64,000 bases of DNA. Origin: Buxus sempervirens (Eukaryota; Streptophyta; Magnoliopsida; Buxales; Buxaceae). The stretch lies in the NCBI GenBank assembly GCA_947561395.2, contig OX387184.1, positions 44,258,766-44,322,765 of the forward strand, read 5' to 3'. Of the stretch, positions 22,191-33,192 are shown piece after piece; position 1 is the stretch's first letter; each line of letters opens with the position of its first letter. The notes under the pieces were generated by a model. The model searched no databases. It was not told where the DNA came from and worked only from the letters and a program-made list of their open reading frames with translations. A program made the position numbers and the translations under genes.

Positions 22191-22945
22191 AAAGATCTGA
22201 AATTCAAAGGCTTTCAGAGGCCCGGGGGGTTTTTGAAAAAAGGTCTGAAATTCAAAGGGTTTCAGAAGCCCAGGGATATTTTTGGAAAAGGTCTGAAATT
22301 CAGAGGCTTTCAGAGGCCCAAGGATTTTTGATAAAAGTCTGAAATTCAAAGGCTTTCAGAGGCCCAGGGTTTTTTTTGATAAAAGTCTAAAATTCAAAGG
22401 CTTTCAGAGGCCCAAAAGTTCTAAAATTCAAAGGCTTTCAGAGGCCCAAAAGTTCTGAAATTCAAAGGCTTTCAGAGGCCCAAAAGAAATAGGTCTGAAA
22501 TTCAAAGGCTTTCAGAGGCCCAAAAGTTCTGAAATTCAAAGGCTTTCAGAGGCCCAAAAGAAAAAGGTCTGAAATTCAAAGGCTTTCAGAGGCCCAAAAG
22601 TTCTGAAATTCAAAGGCTTTCAGAGGCCCAAAAGATCTGAAATTCAAAGGCTTTCAGAAGCCCGGAGTTTTTTGAGAAAAAGTCTGAAATTCAAAGGCTT
22701 TCAGAGGCCCAGAGTTTTTTGAGAAAAAGTCTGAAATTCAAAGGCTTTCAGAGGCCCGGGGTTTTTTGAGAAAAAGTCTGAAATTCAAAGGCTTTCAGAG
22801 GCCCAGGATTTTTTTGAGAAAAAGTCTGAAATTCAAAGGCTTTCAGAGGCCCAGGATTTTTTTGAAAAATCTGAAATTCAAAGGCTTTCAGAGGCCCAAG
22901 AGTTTTGAAAAAGTCTGAAATTCAAAGGCTTTCAGAAGCCCAAGG
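22191..22945. repeat. Tandem repeat, about 18 copies, in the leader
   Basis: A core of about 29 bp recurs 18 times by eye, separated by spacers of variable length, giving periods of about 31-52 bp. The core reads TCTGAAATTCAAAGG then CTTTCAGAGGCCC. It contains CTGAAA and its complement TTTCAG 9 nt apart, again a 6-9-6 layout of 21 bp, but here the centre is conserved as well. Confidence 0.92.
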
Positions 22946-23096
22946 AACCTTTCTCTATTTTTTTTTCTTTTAATTATTTTGTTTGTTTTTTTTTTTTTTG
23001 AAGCATTTTATTCAAACTTGTTTCCCTTTATCATTATTTAAAGGTTAAAAGAATATTTTAGTGGGGAAAACTGATTAAAGTTGAATATTCCGAAAA

Positions 23097-23229
23097 AACC
23101 GTATACACAGTACGGTCCAGCCCTGCCCGTATTCAAATTACGAGCCAGCTGTGACCGTATGCAATCCACGGGCGCGCCTAGCCCGTATAACTAATACGGG
23201 CAAGCCCAGCCCGTGTACTAAATGCGGTT
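23097..23229. repeat. Palindrome array in the leader, five units, exact 28-bp period
   Basis: Units start at 23097, 23125, 23153, 23181 and 23209. Each is 21 bp with arms like GCCCGT and ACGGGC around unrelated centres. It lies about 1.2 kb downstream of the primer-binding site in the sense direction. Confidence 0.9.
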
Positions 23230-24430
23230 TTACGGAACCCTGTTATATTTTTTTCAGTTTTTACATGGTTTGGTCCCTTTCATTGTTCATCCAAACGTAC
23301 GGTTCACCCAATGCAGAGCTTCTAAACTGTCCCAAAGTGGACCTTGGCCTTTTTGCTAAAACACATGCTTAGGAAGACACTTGTACCCTCCAAATTGACA
23401 CCATACTCAAGAATTCGGTACCCTTTTGTTGCCTCTTGTGTGTACATAGGGTAAGATCGATCCTAAACAGAGTTAGAGACTCTTCTTATGGGTTGTACCA
23501 ATTTTAAAAACATGTAAATTTTGGGACCAATTTTATCCCGAACCAATGGGTACCATGACACCCCTATGACATGAAAATAATGCAAAACCATAGGATTACC
23601 TTGTTACCTTGTTTCCCTTCAATATGGCATCCGCATTATGCCCTGGTTTGTAAGCCATGCACACGGCCTTCCCACAATCATACAAACCCATATTCCCACG
23701 TAATTGTATACTTTAGCCAAAAACGTGTAACTCCACCTTCAAGCGTAGGGGTTTTGGGTTTTGGCTTAATGGCAACTTAGCACTCAAGCCTAGTGATGAC
23801 CAGAATCCCAGATCCACGTTATCATCACATTATTAGCTCAAAGTTCTAAGGTGAATGTTTTCACTTTCGCTTTCCGAAGTATCGACCTCGTTGCGCCAAG
23901 CTACACACATTCGGGTTCAACTTCCTATAGGTTAAGGGTAGGCTGTGTAAAAATAAAAGGTGCACAGTGCATTGTAAAAATAGGGTGCATTCACAACGTC
24001 CCAAACCCTTGCCACTCTTTTCGCAGCCATGCATAAACAAACCAAGGCATAATAGGAAAGCATATTTAAAATAAACAAGTAAATAAAGCAATCCTATAGC
24101 ACCCAAAACATGCTCATAAAAAAAATCATCTATCATGCAAACATATGATCATGTTATACACCCAAAATCATCATGGAGATCATGCTGAAAATTAAAACAA
24201 GCTATCATAAAAATATAGCAAAAAATAAGCATAGTTCATCAAAACGGACCTCCCCTACGCATGTTTGTAGAAACAATCCTATAAATCAAAATTAAGCATG
24301 TTTCTACCCCCATGAATTCTTAAGCAATAATTCAGATTTAAAATATACTCAACATGCTTAAGAACACAAAATAGCAAGCAAATCAAAAAATCAAAAACAT
24401 GAACAAACACCAAAAAGGCTCAAATCCACA

Positions 24431-24450
24431 AGTCCCCAGCAGAGTCGCCA
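24431..24450 (-). other. Primer-binding site of inner element, Arg-tRNA type
   Basis: Two bases from the 5' LTR the minus strand reads TGGCGACTCTGCTGGGGACT. From memory, the 3' end of a plant tRNA-Arg plus CCA would pair with the first 17 bases with one mismatch. Tat/Ogre elements are known to use tRNA-Arg. Confidence 0.75.
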
Positions 24451-25855
24451 GTTGTGAGACATGGGAAAAAATCAATTTAATGATTTCCTCAATCATCACA
24501 CGGGATCAAATAAAACAAAGAGTCGCCACCATTCAATTTAGGTGTGAATGGACACCAAAATATTAAATAAGCACAAAAGGCAAATTTTAGGGCAAAATAT
24601 CCCTCCTAAAAAAAACAACCAGAGATGGATAAGGGGATTAGGTTATGAACAGGGGAAGGTGTTAGGCACCCCTATTCATCCACACAAGGTGGTTGCCAGG
24701 TATTGTTCATGTTTTTACAAATAAAAAAGGCTTGCTATAAAAATCACAAAAATCACATAAAAAGGCAAAATTGTATGGTTTTTTCATATGAATAGTCTGA
24801 TTGATCCAGAACTTTCAAATATGATCATACCATTCCTAGGGTTTCATGATCAAAACAAAATTGAGATAAAATCAAATAAAATCAATTTAAAGTGAAAAAT
24901 CCAAAAATCTGGTTTCAAGTCAAAATTCTAGAAATCTGGAAAAATATGATTTTTATAAAATATTTCAAAATTGAACTTGAATAATCCAGGTCATAGGTAA
25001 AGCCCAAATTTCACATTAAATCCAGAAATAAAAACCAAAAATACTCACGTTGATGAAAAACACCAAAAGGGGAGAATTTAGACCGTAGGGTCTTCTTTCA
25101 ATAATGAAAAACGATTTAAAAACCACATCATGAAACCCTAGAATTTATTTTCAGGCTTCTGGATCCAGATCTACCATATTGATCATGATAAATCTAAGAT
25201 CCTAGCCTAAAACCACAAAACTCACGAAAACAGTGCTGTAGGTGCAAAAGTGGCAAAAATCCAAATTTTGTCAAAAAGTGGGGATCTCATGCTATAAACA
25301 TCATAGATTCATGTAATTCATTCAGATATATCATAAAAAGCATTAAAACATGATCAGGATATTTAAAGCAATCACATCTAACAAATTAGAGCACATGGGG
25401 GTCTACCCTACGGATCCACCTGTTCCCCTTTCCCCTAGTTCTCTCTTCACGTTTTACGGTTAGAGAGACTCTTGAGGTACTTAGAGATAGGTTTGGGTAC
25501 ACAAACACAATCACAGGCCTTATTCTATGAAAAAAAGAAAAAAACAGATATGGGGTTCTATTCTAGGGATCCACTTGTTCCCCTTTCCCCTAGTTCTCTC
25601 TTCACGTTTTACGGCTAGAGAGACCCTTGAGGTACTTGGAGACAAGTTTAGGGATACAAAATAGATATGGCCTTATTCTACAGCAATAGAGATGATCCTA
25701 TTACTTCTAGAATTGAAGACAAAAAATAAAAAGGGATAGGGGACTTACCTGGATTGAGCAGGCAGAGCAGCAGGGATTCCTTTCTCTTCTCTTGGAGCTT
25801 CTTAGAATTCCTTGGACTCAAAATTTCGTGGCCTTTAGCTAGAGGAAAGAGCCTC

Positions 25856-25863
25856 TATTTATA
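25856..25863 (-). promoter_or_regulatory. TATA box of inner-element 5' LTR
   Basis: Minus strand TATAAATA. This is the expected core promoter of the genomic RNA, about 190 bp downstream of the palindrome array in the sense direction. Confidence 0.72.
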
Positions 25864-26054
25864 GACACACCCAGGGGCATGGTTGGTCCAGAAGGATATA
25901 TCCTGATTCTCAGGATAGAGTGAAATACAGAGATAATGCCCATCCATAGTGGCTTCAGCGAATAAAATACTTAATTCGCTCGTTTAAAGATATATTGGAC
26001 TTCAAATAAAGCTCGGAAATCGAGAGAAGGACCAAACTTGCACGTGTCTTTAAT

Positions 26055-26158
26055 GCCCGTAAATGATTTACGGTCCAATGGTGACCGTATTGGTATTACG
26101 GGCGCGCCTGCCCGTAGATATTTTGCGGGCGAGATAGGCCCGTGAAGCCAATACGGGC
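26055..26158. repeat. Palindrome array in inner-element 5' LTR
   Basis: The same four units as at 6580-6683, carried by the 5' LTR (offset 19,475). 21-bp units with GCCCGT/ACGGGC-type arms. Confidence 0.85.
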
Positions 26159-26266
26159 AAAGCCTGTTCATTCTATTTTTAGGCCTTTTTGACCTGTTTT
26201 AAGCTCTAATTACATGTTTTTATTATTTTCTCATTTGGCAGTGCAATTTGGGGTGTCTACAGAAGC

Positions 26267-26712
26267 AGTGAGAGAGGTCCTAATTTATCCTTTTGTATTA
26301 GAGGGGATAAAGGATCCCGGATGATCAAAATAATATAATAATCGGTTGCGGTTGGGTGGATTGTGTCCCTGAGTTCTTCGAAGTTATGCCTTTTATAGCC
26401 GATCCTTGACGGTTGCTCAACGTCCTACTCTTGCACGATCTCCAGGGTGGTTGGTCGTCTTCAGTCTTCCGTTCAGAATGATAACCGCTCGGCCACGATC
26501 TTAAAACTAATTTATTCTTGAATGGCCGATGACACGGTCTTTTGTAGTTTTGTCGTATTGGCGTGACTCGAACTGTATTCTTGGTTCTGTGTTCATGCTG
26601 ACGTGACCTAACCAACTGTACAAGGCCTACGTGCTTTGATGCCATGGCCTAAATAAGCCACGTAGGCACCACGTGTCCTTTTCTCATTCGTTGGTCATAT
26701 AGGGTGTAAACA
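26267..26712 (-). repeat. Outer element 3' LTR, second part
   Basis: This continues the LTR cut at 4977 and matches 47982-48435 with many substitutions and a 7-bp difference near 26460. It holds the inverted repeat GCCTACGTG (26625-26633) / CACGTAGGC (26659-26667), then an ACCACGTGTCC word (26668-26678). Confidence 0.9.
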
Positions 26713-26726
26713 TTGCCCCCCTACTT
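26713..26726 (-). other. Polypurine tract of outer element
   Basis: The minus strand reads AAGTAGGGGGGCAA directly before the LTR terminus TGTTTACACCC, which confirms that the outer element also points leftwards. Confidence 0.75.
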
Positions 26727-26938
26727 ACTTATTACGCCGTCATCGGCCGGTGTGATGAGTAAGTACTTTGGGTTTTTCAAAAATTGTTCGTTGCTTGATG
26801 TGAACAGATCACGCCACTTTCCCACGATCGCAATGATGAGACTTTTCGGGCTTCATCTCGCTTATAACATACTGCAGCCGAGATTTTACTTTACTTTTCT
26901 CTTTTGGCTACTTTGTCTTTTCTTCTTCTTTGTCTTCA

Positions 26939-29900
26939 ATGGCGGGTAATCTCATACGCTATACTTCTATAGTCGAAGTTTTCGACGGCTCAATATCTGT
27001 AGGTCCTTTCCTTTGTGCCAGAAATACTCCTTTGGAGGCCCCGACTGAGAAAGTGAAGGGTCCTTTACTCTTCGCTAGCGACCGGAGTCTCAATCTACCT
27101 TCTCGCAAAAATTTTCGAAGTTGGCCGACCGCCTATCCTGAATGGGTGACCTGGGTTAACAGCATGAAGGAGCGTTTTGCCGTTATTTGGCGCAAGACTG
27201 GTATTTATGACATGATTACCTTTTCTTGTCGTTCTATTCCTTTGAATCGCGACCTTCTTTGCGCCATGGGTTTATTCTGGAATGTTCAGACTAATACCTT
27301 CAATTTCCCTTGTGGGCCGATGACTCCCACTGTCATGGATGTCTGCTTTATTACTGGCTTCTTCGCGACTGGTCATGAGATTCGGGTTGGTATGGCAGAT
27401 CTTAAGGATTACCATCATTTACCTCCGATAGACGTCGATGACAAGGGAAAAGAGGTAGAAAAGAAAAGAAAGCAACCCCCAACGAAGAAGAAAAAGGCTT
27501 CTAAGAAGGCGGGATCTCTTCGACAGAAGGGGATTGTTTTGTCAGAGAACGAACCTCCACCGTCAGAGAGCGAGTCCCCACCGAAATTGATCCGTACTTC
27601 TTATCGGTCCTATATCAAGGACTGTGCTCGACTCCGACCTCCAGCCCATGAAGATGAAGTGGAACACTTCTACTTTCTCCTTTATTTCTACTGTAATTTC
27701 GTATTCTGTCCCAAGGCTCAAGCAATTACCAAAGTGTATTATTCATTGGTGAAGCTGATTCTGGGCGAGTATGAAGTTGCCCTCACTCCTTATTTTTTAT
27801 CGGTTTTATACCGTTCACTTCAAGAGTTCGTTCATGGTACCCTTCAAAATCCTGGGGGGCCATTGTGGTTTCTTCAATTTTGGGCTTATCATTACTTTCC
27901 ATCTCAGTTTTATGCTCGGGTGCCGATTCCTTCCAATATGCCTTCTGAGTTTGGTGGCTATGCCTGTTTGGCTGCTACTCCTGTTGTTCTCTCCTTTCCC
28001 GAGTGTTTTCGTTTCTTTTTTGGTCTTCGTCATTTTCCCACTCCTCCTTTTGGAGTTTCCGCAAATGCTCCCGGTTTCCTTTCTATGGTTGATACCATAA
28101 CTGATGAGCAGCATCTTATCTGGGCCAGTTTTCTGGTGGCTCGAAATTTAAATTATGCTGTGAAATCAATCAACAAGAAACCAGGGTTTGAGGTATACTT
28201 GCCAAATTGCGTAAGCTGGCAATTTCGATGTGGACAGAGGATCCCCTTACTTGATGCGGGTGGCCTGTTTACTATTGATACCAGTTTTATTGATCGGCCG
28301 TCTGTCAGTGTAGCCGAAGCTGCCCAAATGGAAGATAATTATAGGGCCGTTGCTATTGAGTTTCGTCTTCCCTTTCTTCCTCGTCATCAAAATTGTCATT
28401 CTGATTTCCATGTTTGGTGGAATTCTTTGTGGACTAAAATCTGCTGTCATTCGGCCGATTATTATCTCGAAAGATTGGGGCTGCTTGAATCTTTGGCTGC
28501 GTCGATTCAAGAAGGTATCTTCTTATCTTCCTTGTTTCTGATCCACTTGATACTAATTCATTTATTCTGTCACTAGGTGAAGTACTGCCTCTAGCTTTGG
28601 AGACTGGTCCGTTTGAGTCTTTGCCTGCACCGATCCAAGAAGGTATATTCTTTACTCCCTTGTTTTTGATTCATGCGACATTAATCCAGATATTCTGTCA
28701 CCAGGTGAAGTACCGCCTCTAGCTTTGGAGACTTATACTTCCCCTTCAAGGGAATTGGCCGAGGATGAGGCTTTGTCAGTAGAATGCCCTGTTTCAATTG
28801 TTCCATATGAAGATCTTGATGAAGATCCCGATGATGTCCCATTACGACGGCGTTCTCAGAAGGTACTGAATCTTCATTGACCATTCTTCTTTTTATTTTT
28901 TCTTCTGACACTTCATTCTTCTAGGTTTCGAGTTCCTCGGGTCCAACTGCTTTTTCTTCCAATGTCATGGAATCTTCTTCGGATGCAGTTGTTGATCCTA
29001 CGTCTGTTTTTGACCCGGCCGACTTCGTTGGTCCTGTCGAAACACTGGATTCTCCTGGTAGTGTCATCGTAGAAGCTCCTTTAGCACTTCCTGGAGGTCA
29101 GGAGCATTTATCCATTCGAGAGGATTCTTCAGAAAGAAGTTCTTCTCCCGAATTACCTCCTGGGTATGAACAGAGCGCTGCCCCTCCGGTAGTTGAGACT
29201 ACAACGTCTACTGCCTCTATCGGGACTAACATTCCTCCGGGTCTTTCTGCCTTGACCGATATCCTCCCAGGTCCTTCTGCTATAGTGGCGGAAGGTGATA
29301 TTGATCGGCCAAAGCAAACGCCTGTTGAATTGGGGAGCGCCAGTTCATCTCTTGTTCCGGGACTTTATCCTGCTGCGGGATTACTCTCTGATGATGGGCA
29401 TGGCCGATTGGATGTTATTTTGAATGATGTCTGTTCTAATCTTCCGTCGGATAGTCCATCTGAGCCCTCATCTTTATCTCCAACAAGTATCCGATCGGAG
29501 ATTATCTGCCTCCTTACTCCGGGCATAGTTGGCATTTCAGAAGAAACTCTTACCCGTGTGGTAGCATTGGCAGCGAAGCTTCGGGATCTCTCTTCTGTAT
29601 CGCCTGACGTAAAATTGGTGTTCTCTCAACTTACTCTCCTTTACTCTTATAAAGTTGTTGTTGACCATCTTTCGGCCAAGCTATATGAACTGAGTAATAC
29701 GGCCGATTCTGTTGATGGCCGATACCAACTTTTGCAACAGTTGAGGAATGAGCGCGAGATTTGTCATCATCAGTATACTGAAACAGTCCACCGTACGAAC
29801 ATCATTGATGATAATATTACGGAGATTGACCGTCAGATTGCGGAGTTACAGTCTAAGAGATTTGATCTTGCAAATCAACGGGATAAACTCCTTCGTACTA

Positions 29901-30088
29901 ATAAAGCTGTTGATGATATTCTGAAGGAAAAGACCCGTCAGTGCGTCGAAATCTCCCATGAGCTGAAATCGGAGATAGAGTTGGCTCGAGGTTCCTTTCT
30001 GCTTTGGTCCACTTTGGTTGAAGAAAAACGATCTGCTCAAGAGTCTTTTGACCGTATTCATTCTGCAATTTTAAACACTTCTTTGTAA
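26939..30088 (+). CDS. Antisense gene A of outer element: spliced PMD protein
   Basis: Four exons, 26939-28514, 28577-28642, 28705-28862 and 28925-30088, join in frame through GT-AG introns of 62 bp each to about 987 aa. A TTATAAC box at 26862 lies 77 bp upstream of the chosen ATG. The plant mobile domain covers roughly residues 50-500: NTFNFPCGPMTPTVMDVCFI near residue 120 is the family signature, and GGPLWFLQFW lies further on. A Lys-rich insert (KKRKQPPTKKKKASKK) is a likely nuclear signal. The C-terminal 370 residues are Ser/Pro-rich and then coiled coil. Exon 2 and the start of exon 3 are a tandem duplication. It opposes gag-pol and sits next to the 3' LTR. No enzymatic role is known. 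Confidence 0.82.
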
Positions 30089-30431
30089 AGCATTTAATGA
30101 ATTCAAATCCTTTTTTGAAATCCATTTGCCAACTGTCCTAGCCGTCAGAATCGGCCCCCTTTTTGACAAAGTTTATCTTTTCAAATTGATTCACCCGTAT
30201 GATCTTTACTTTCAAAACGCTTTATTCGAGAATATCTCCAACCGCCGTTTCGATTTCTTTGGGAAGGCAATCGTACCATCAACACCTTTTTCGGGAAGAC
30301 CGCGGTCTTATCAAAAGTTCTTCCACGATAGTTTAATCATTACGAATCTTTTCCTATCGGCAGACGTTTTCTGTAGTGCTTCGTCTTCCTTCTTTCTACA
30401 AGTTTTCTTTGTCTGGTTCTTGTCATCGATC

Positions 30432-32955
30432 ATGGTGGACGAACATCCCAATGACTTAAATCTGTTTGGTGATGGCGAGGATGGACCTGTTCTCGGTCCA
30501 TGCACCGATTTAGAGACGGAAGAGGTCCCAAGGGTCTTGCATTCTTCTTACCATTTGATCGGTGCCCCTGATACTGTGAGGTGGGGTCCTCTGATTCTTC
30601 TTCCTCGCTCTTGGCCTAAGTGTTCTCCTGAGTGGAACAAATGGGTTGACAGGTTACGGCCTTATCACATGGAAACCTGGGTTAGGCTCGGGTTGGCGGA
30701 GATAATCTTCTATTCCACTTTCTACATTCCCTTCAATCCTCTCTTACTTGGGGTGGCCTCGTTTTTCTGGTGTCGGGGTTCCAACACCTTCTCTTTCTGT
30801 CACGGCCCCATGACTCCCACACTCTTAGATGTTTGTTGTATTACTGGCCTTTCAGTTCTTGGGGAAGAAATAGATTCCAGTTTGTCTCTTTTCCCGTCTT
30901 CTGTTTTCAGCACTGTTCATGCTTCTTCTGCTTTTGGCACCTTCGTTCGTGCTGAGCGAGTTTCAGATGCTGATACTCCTCCCTCCTTTCAAGAACATTG
31001 TTCTTTCTTGCTGTTCCTCCTTTGTCATTTTTTCTGCTGTGGCCCATCTGCTCAGATGGTAAAGGAGTTCGCCGGCATTGCGGTAGCCCTTGCCCAGGGT
31101 CGCCGTCTGGCTTTAGCTCCCTTCTTTCTCAGCCAGGTCTATCGTGGTTTATATAGTCTGTCCTCCGGCCGATTAGGGGTCGCCAGTGGCCCTCTTTGGT
31201 TCTTACAATTCTGGTTTTATGAATACTTCCCCGGCTTTTTCTGTGAAGCCGTAGATAATCCTTTCCCTGATTATTACTATGCCGGCCGTCGCTGGCTTAC
31301 CGTGACGCCTAGGCAATTGTCTTTTAGGGCTGTTCTTAATTTCTTCCTTGTGGGTATACAGGAAGTAGATCTTCCTTTATTTCATCGCTTTTCCTTAGAA
31401 AAATTCCATGGGTCTCCTCTTTATGCTGCCATCAATTCTTCTCCTGAGGCTCGCCGACGTGCTATGGCTAGTTTTCTTATTGCCCGGGAGCTTCCTTTTG
31501 GCTTGCATAACCGAGATGCTCCTGCCACTTCCAGAAGAGAAGGAGTAGAAATCTATCTGCCGCATTTTGTCAGCCGGCAGCTTGGTTATGGTCAAGGCAT
31601 TCCTCTTGTTTTGTTCCCATTTACCAATGGTGATTCTCGGTCAGTCTTGACTCCCAGCTATCTGTCGTTAGCTACCCATCGGTTTCGTGGTCTTTCTGAT
31701 CGTTTCCGCAATTATCCTCTTCCTCGGGAATCCTCGGCCGACCCCTCCTTTCGGAGATGGTGGGCTCGGCTCTATTTTGACTTTGTCCGGCTTGATGCGG
31801 AGTCATATACCGCGCTTTTTCGACCAACTGCGGCCGATATTGCGAGTATAGGAAAACTCCGTGGGCATTATGAGGCCCGTTACCCAAGTAACTTTCTTTT
31901 ACTCTCTTGCAAATTGATTCTTTCTATTCGGTCGCGTCTGACTTTCTTTTTCTCTATCAGATGATCGTCGGTCCTCCAACGTAAATGGCAAGGAAAAGAA
32001 AGCTGAGATGACGCCGATGGTCACCGTCAGCTGGAGGCGACCTTCAAAGGCTTCTGCCAGTCGGAGCAACCCTTCCTCCAAGAAGTCACCATTAAAAAAG
32101 GGGAAAATTGGTGAGGTCTCAGATGGCCGTGCTTACGTCACTCGTTCTAGCTTGCGATTTCGGGTTCAACACCCGGATGAACATATTATCGTGGCTGACG
32201 ATCTTTCGGATGAGGAAGAAGATATTGATTTATCTCGCCCTCAGCATGGGCCTCTCGTTCGTTCTGGAAGCAGTGGTCGATCATCTCCTACGCCGACTCC
32301 TCCCCGTGCATTCCATTATGTTAGTCCTCTATCTCGTCCTCCAACAAATCCTGTCTCCTCCATGGCCGATCCATCGCCTAGTGCTTCTAGGCAGGTTCCT
32401 CTCATTCCTCCTCCTTGTCTTGATGAAGCCGGCCCATCCACTTCTCCTGGTGGTGTTTTATCGGATTCTTCTTCTGATGAATTACCTGATGATTCAAAAG
32501 TTCTGGTGGTCAATGAAGATAATCTTAGACCTCTTCCTGGTACTTGCTTTGGATTTGTCAGATCCTGTTTCATGGAGATAGATCGTTGTTTCGCCTCTCT
32601 AGAATTCCATGATCTTCGTCCAGCATTTCTTTCAAGATTCGACAGTCGTGACGAACTCCGCTTTTTAGTTCTTCGGCGACCTGAAGATCTCTCTGATGAT
32701 GATCTAGCTGAGATCCTATTGCTAATATGTCGAGCCGTGGTGACTAATCCTCATGTGGATCCTACGGCTGAAAGTCGGTTAATGTCCATGCTCGGCTTTT
32801 ACAGTGCCGTGCCGCAACTAAGAGAAGCTATGGACTTTCTTCGTTCTATCAATATCAGATGTTCCGACTTTCGCCAAGAAATCCGTGAGGTATTCCGTTA
32901 TTATCGTCAGTTGGAAGCTTTGCGGCGGACTCTAGGTGTCAACTCTCTTAATTAG
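30432..32955 (+). CDS. Antisense gene B of outer element: PMD protein, C-terminus possibly truncated
   Basis: Two exons, 30432-31887 and 31961-32955, join in frame through a 73-bp GT-AG intron to about 816 aa. The PMD signature NTFSFCHGPMTPTLLDVCCI lies near residue 120, and SGPLWFLQFWFYEYF and a C-terminal WWARLYFDF block follow. It is clearly paralogous to gene A. Exon 2 is Ser/Pro-rich with a basic patch (SKKSPLKKGK). After the TAG at 32953-32955 the same frame remains coding-like to 33192, apart from a TGA at 33004-33006, and encodes a charged helix (EEQRLKES, EEHMRDEREVEVRR). The protein probably once ended at 33192. Confidence 0.78.
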
Positions 32956-33192
32956 GTCTCTGTTGCTGACAGTCCATCGGCTGCTGCTTCGACCGAATTA
33001 TCTTGACTCCAATCTGAGGAACAACGTCTTAAAGAATCTATCAAGGCTCAGTGGATGCTGGTCGAGTCAAGCCGTCATCGCTTGGAGGAGCACATGCGAG
33101 ACGAAAGAGAGGTGGAGGTACGCCGAGCCGAGATGCAATTCTTGCTGGAGCGGGCAAAGTATGATCATGCCCGATTTAAAACTTGGTTTTGA

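Larger units (their letters stand above)
22015..24430 (-). other. Inner element untranslated leader
   Basis: This 2.4-kb region between the primer-binding site and gag has no credible ORF. It holds an 18-copy tandem repeat (22191-22945), a palindrome array (23097-23229) and T-rich tracts near 22085-22140 and 22965-23000. A leader this long is usual for Tat/Ogre elements. Confidence 0.75.
4978..26261 (-). mobile_element. Inner Tat/Ogre-like Ty3/Gypsy element, complete, 21,284 bp
   Basis: Two 1809-bp LTRs (4978-6786 and 24453-26261) flank it, with a perfect GAAGC target duplication (4973-4977 and 26262-26266). On the minus strand the order is 5' LTR, primer-binding site, 2.4-kb leader, gag-protease, G-patch segment, RT, two RNase H domains, integrase; then two plus-strand PMD-type genes, polypurine tract and 3' LTR. 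Only three LTR differences were seen by eye, so insertion is recent. The second, archaeal-type RNase H, the size and an Arg-tRNA primer site support the Tat/Ogre lineage. Gag-pol is broken at four places. Confidence 0.95.
24453..26261 (-). repeat. Inner element 5' LTR
   Basis: Same length and termini as 4978-6786. It ends at the GAAGC target duplication (26262-26266). The TATA box is at 25856-25863 (minus) and the palindrome array at 26055-26158, the same offsets as in the other LTR. Confidence 0.95.

Noticed and set aside
26325-26645. Minus-strand ORF in the outer LTR (copy at 48183-48368)
   Set aside because: It differs in length between the two LTRs because of indels and has no domain; a chance ORF.
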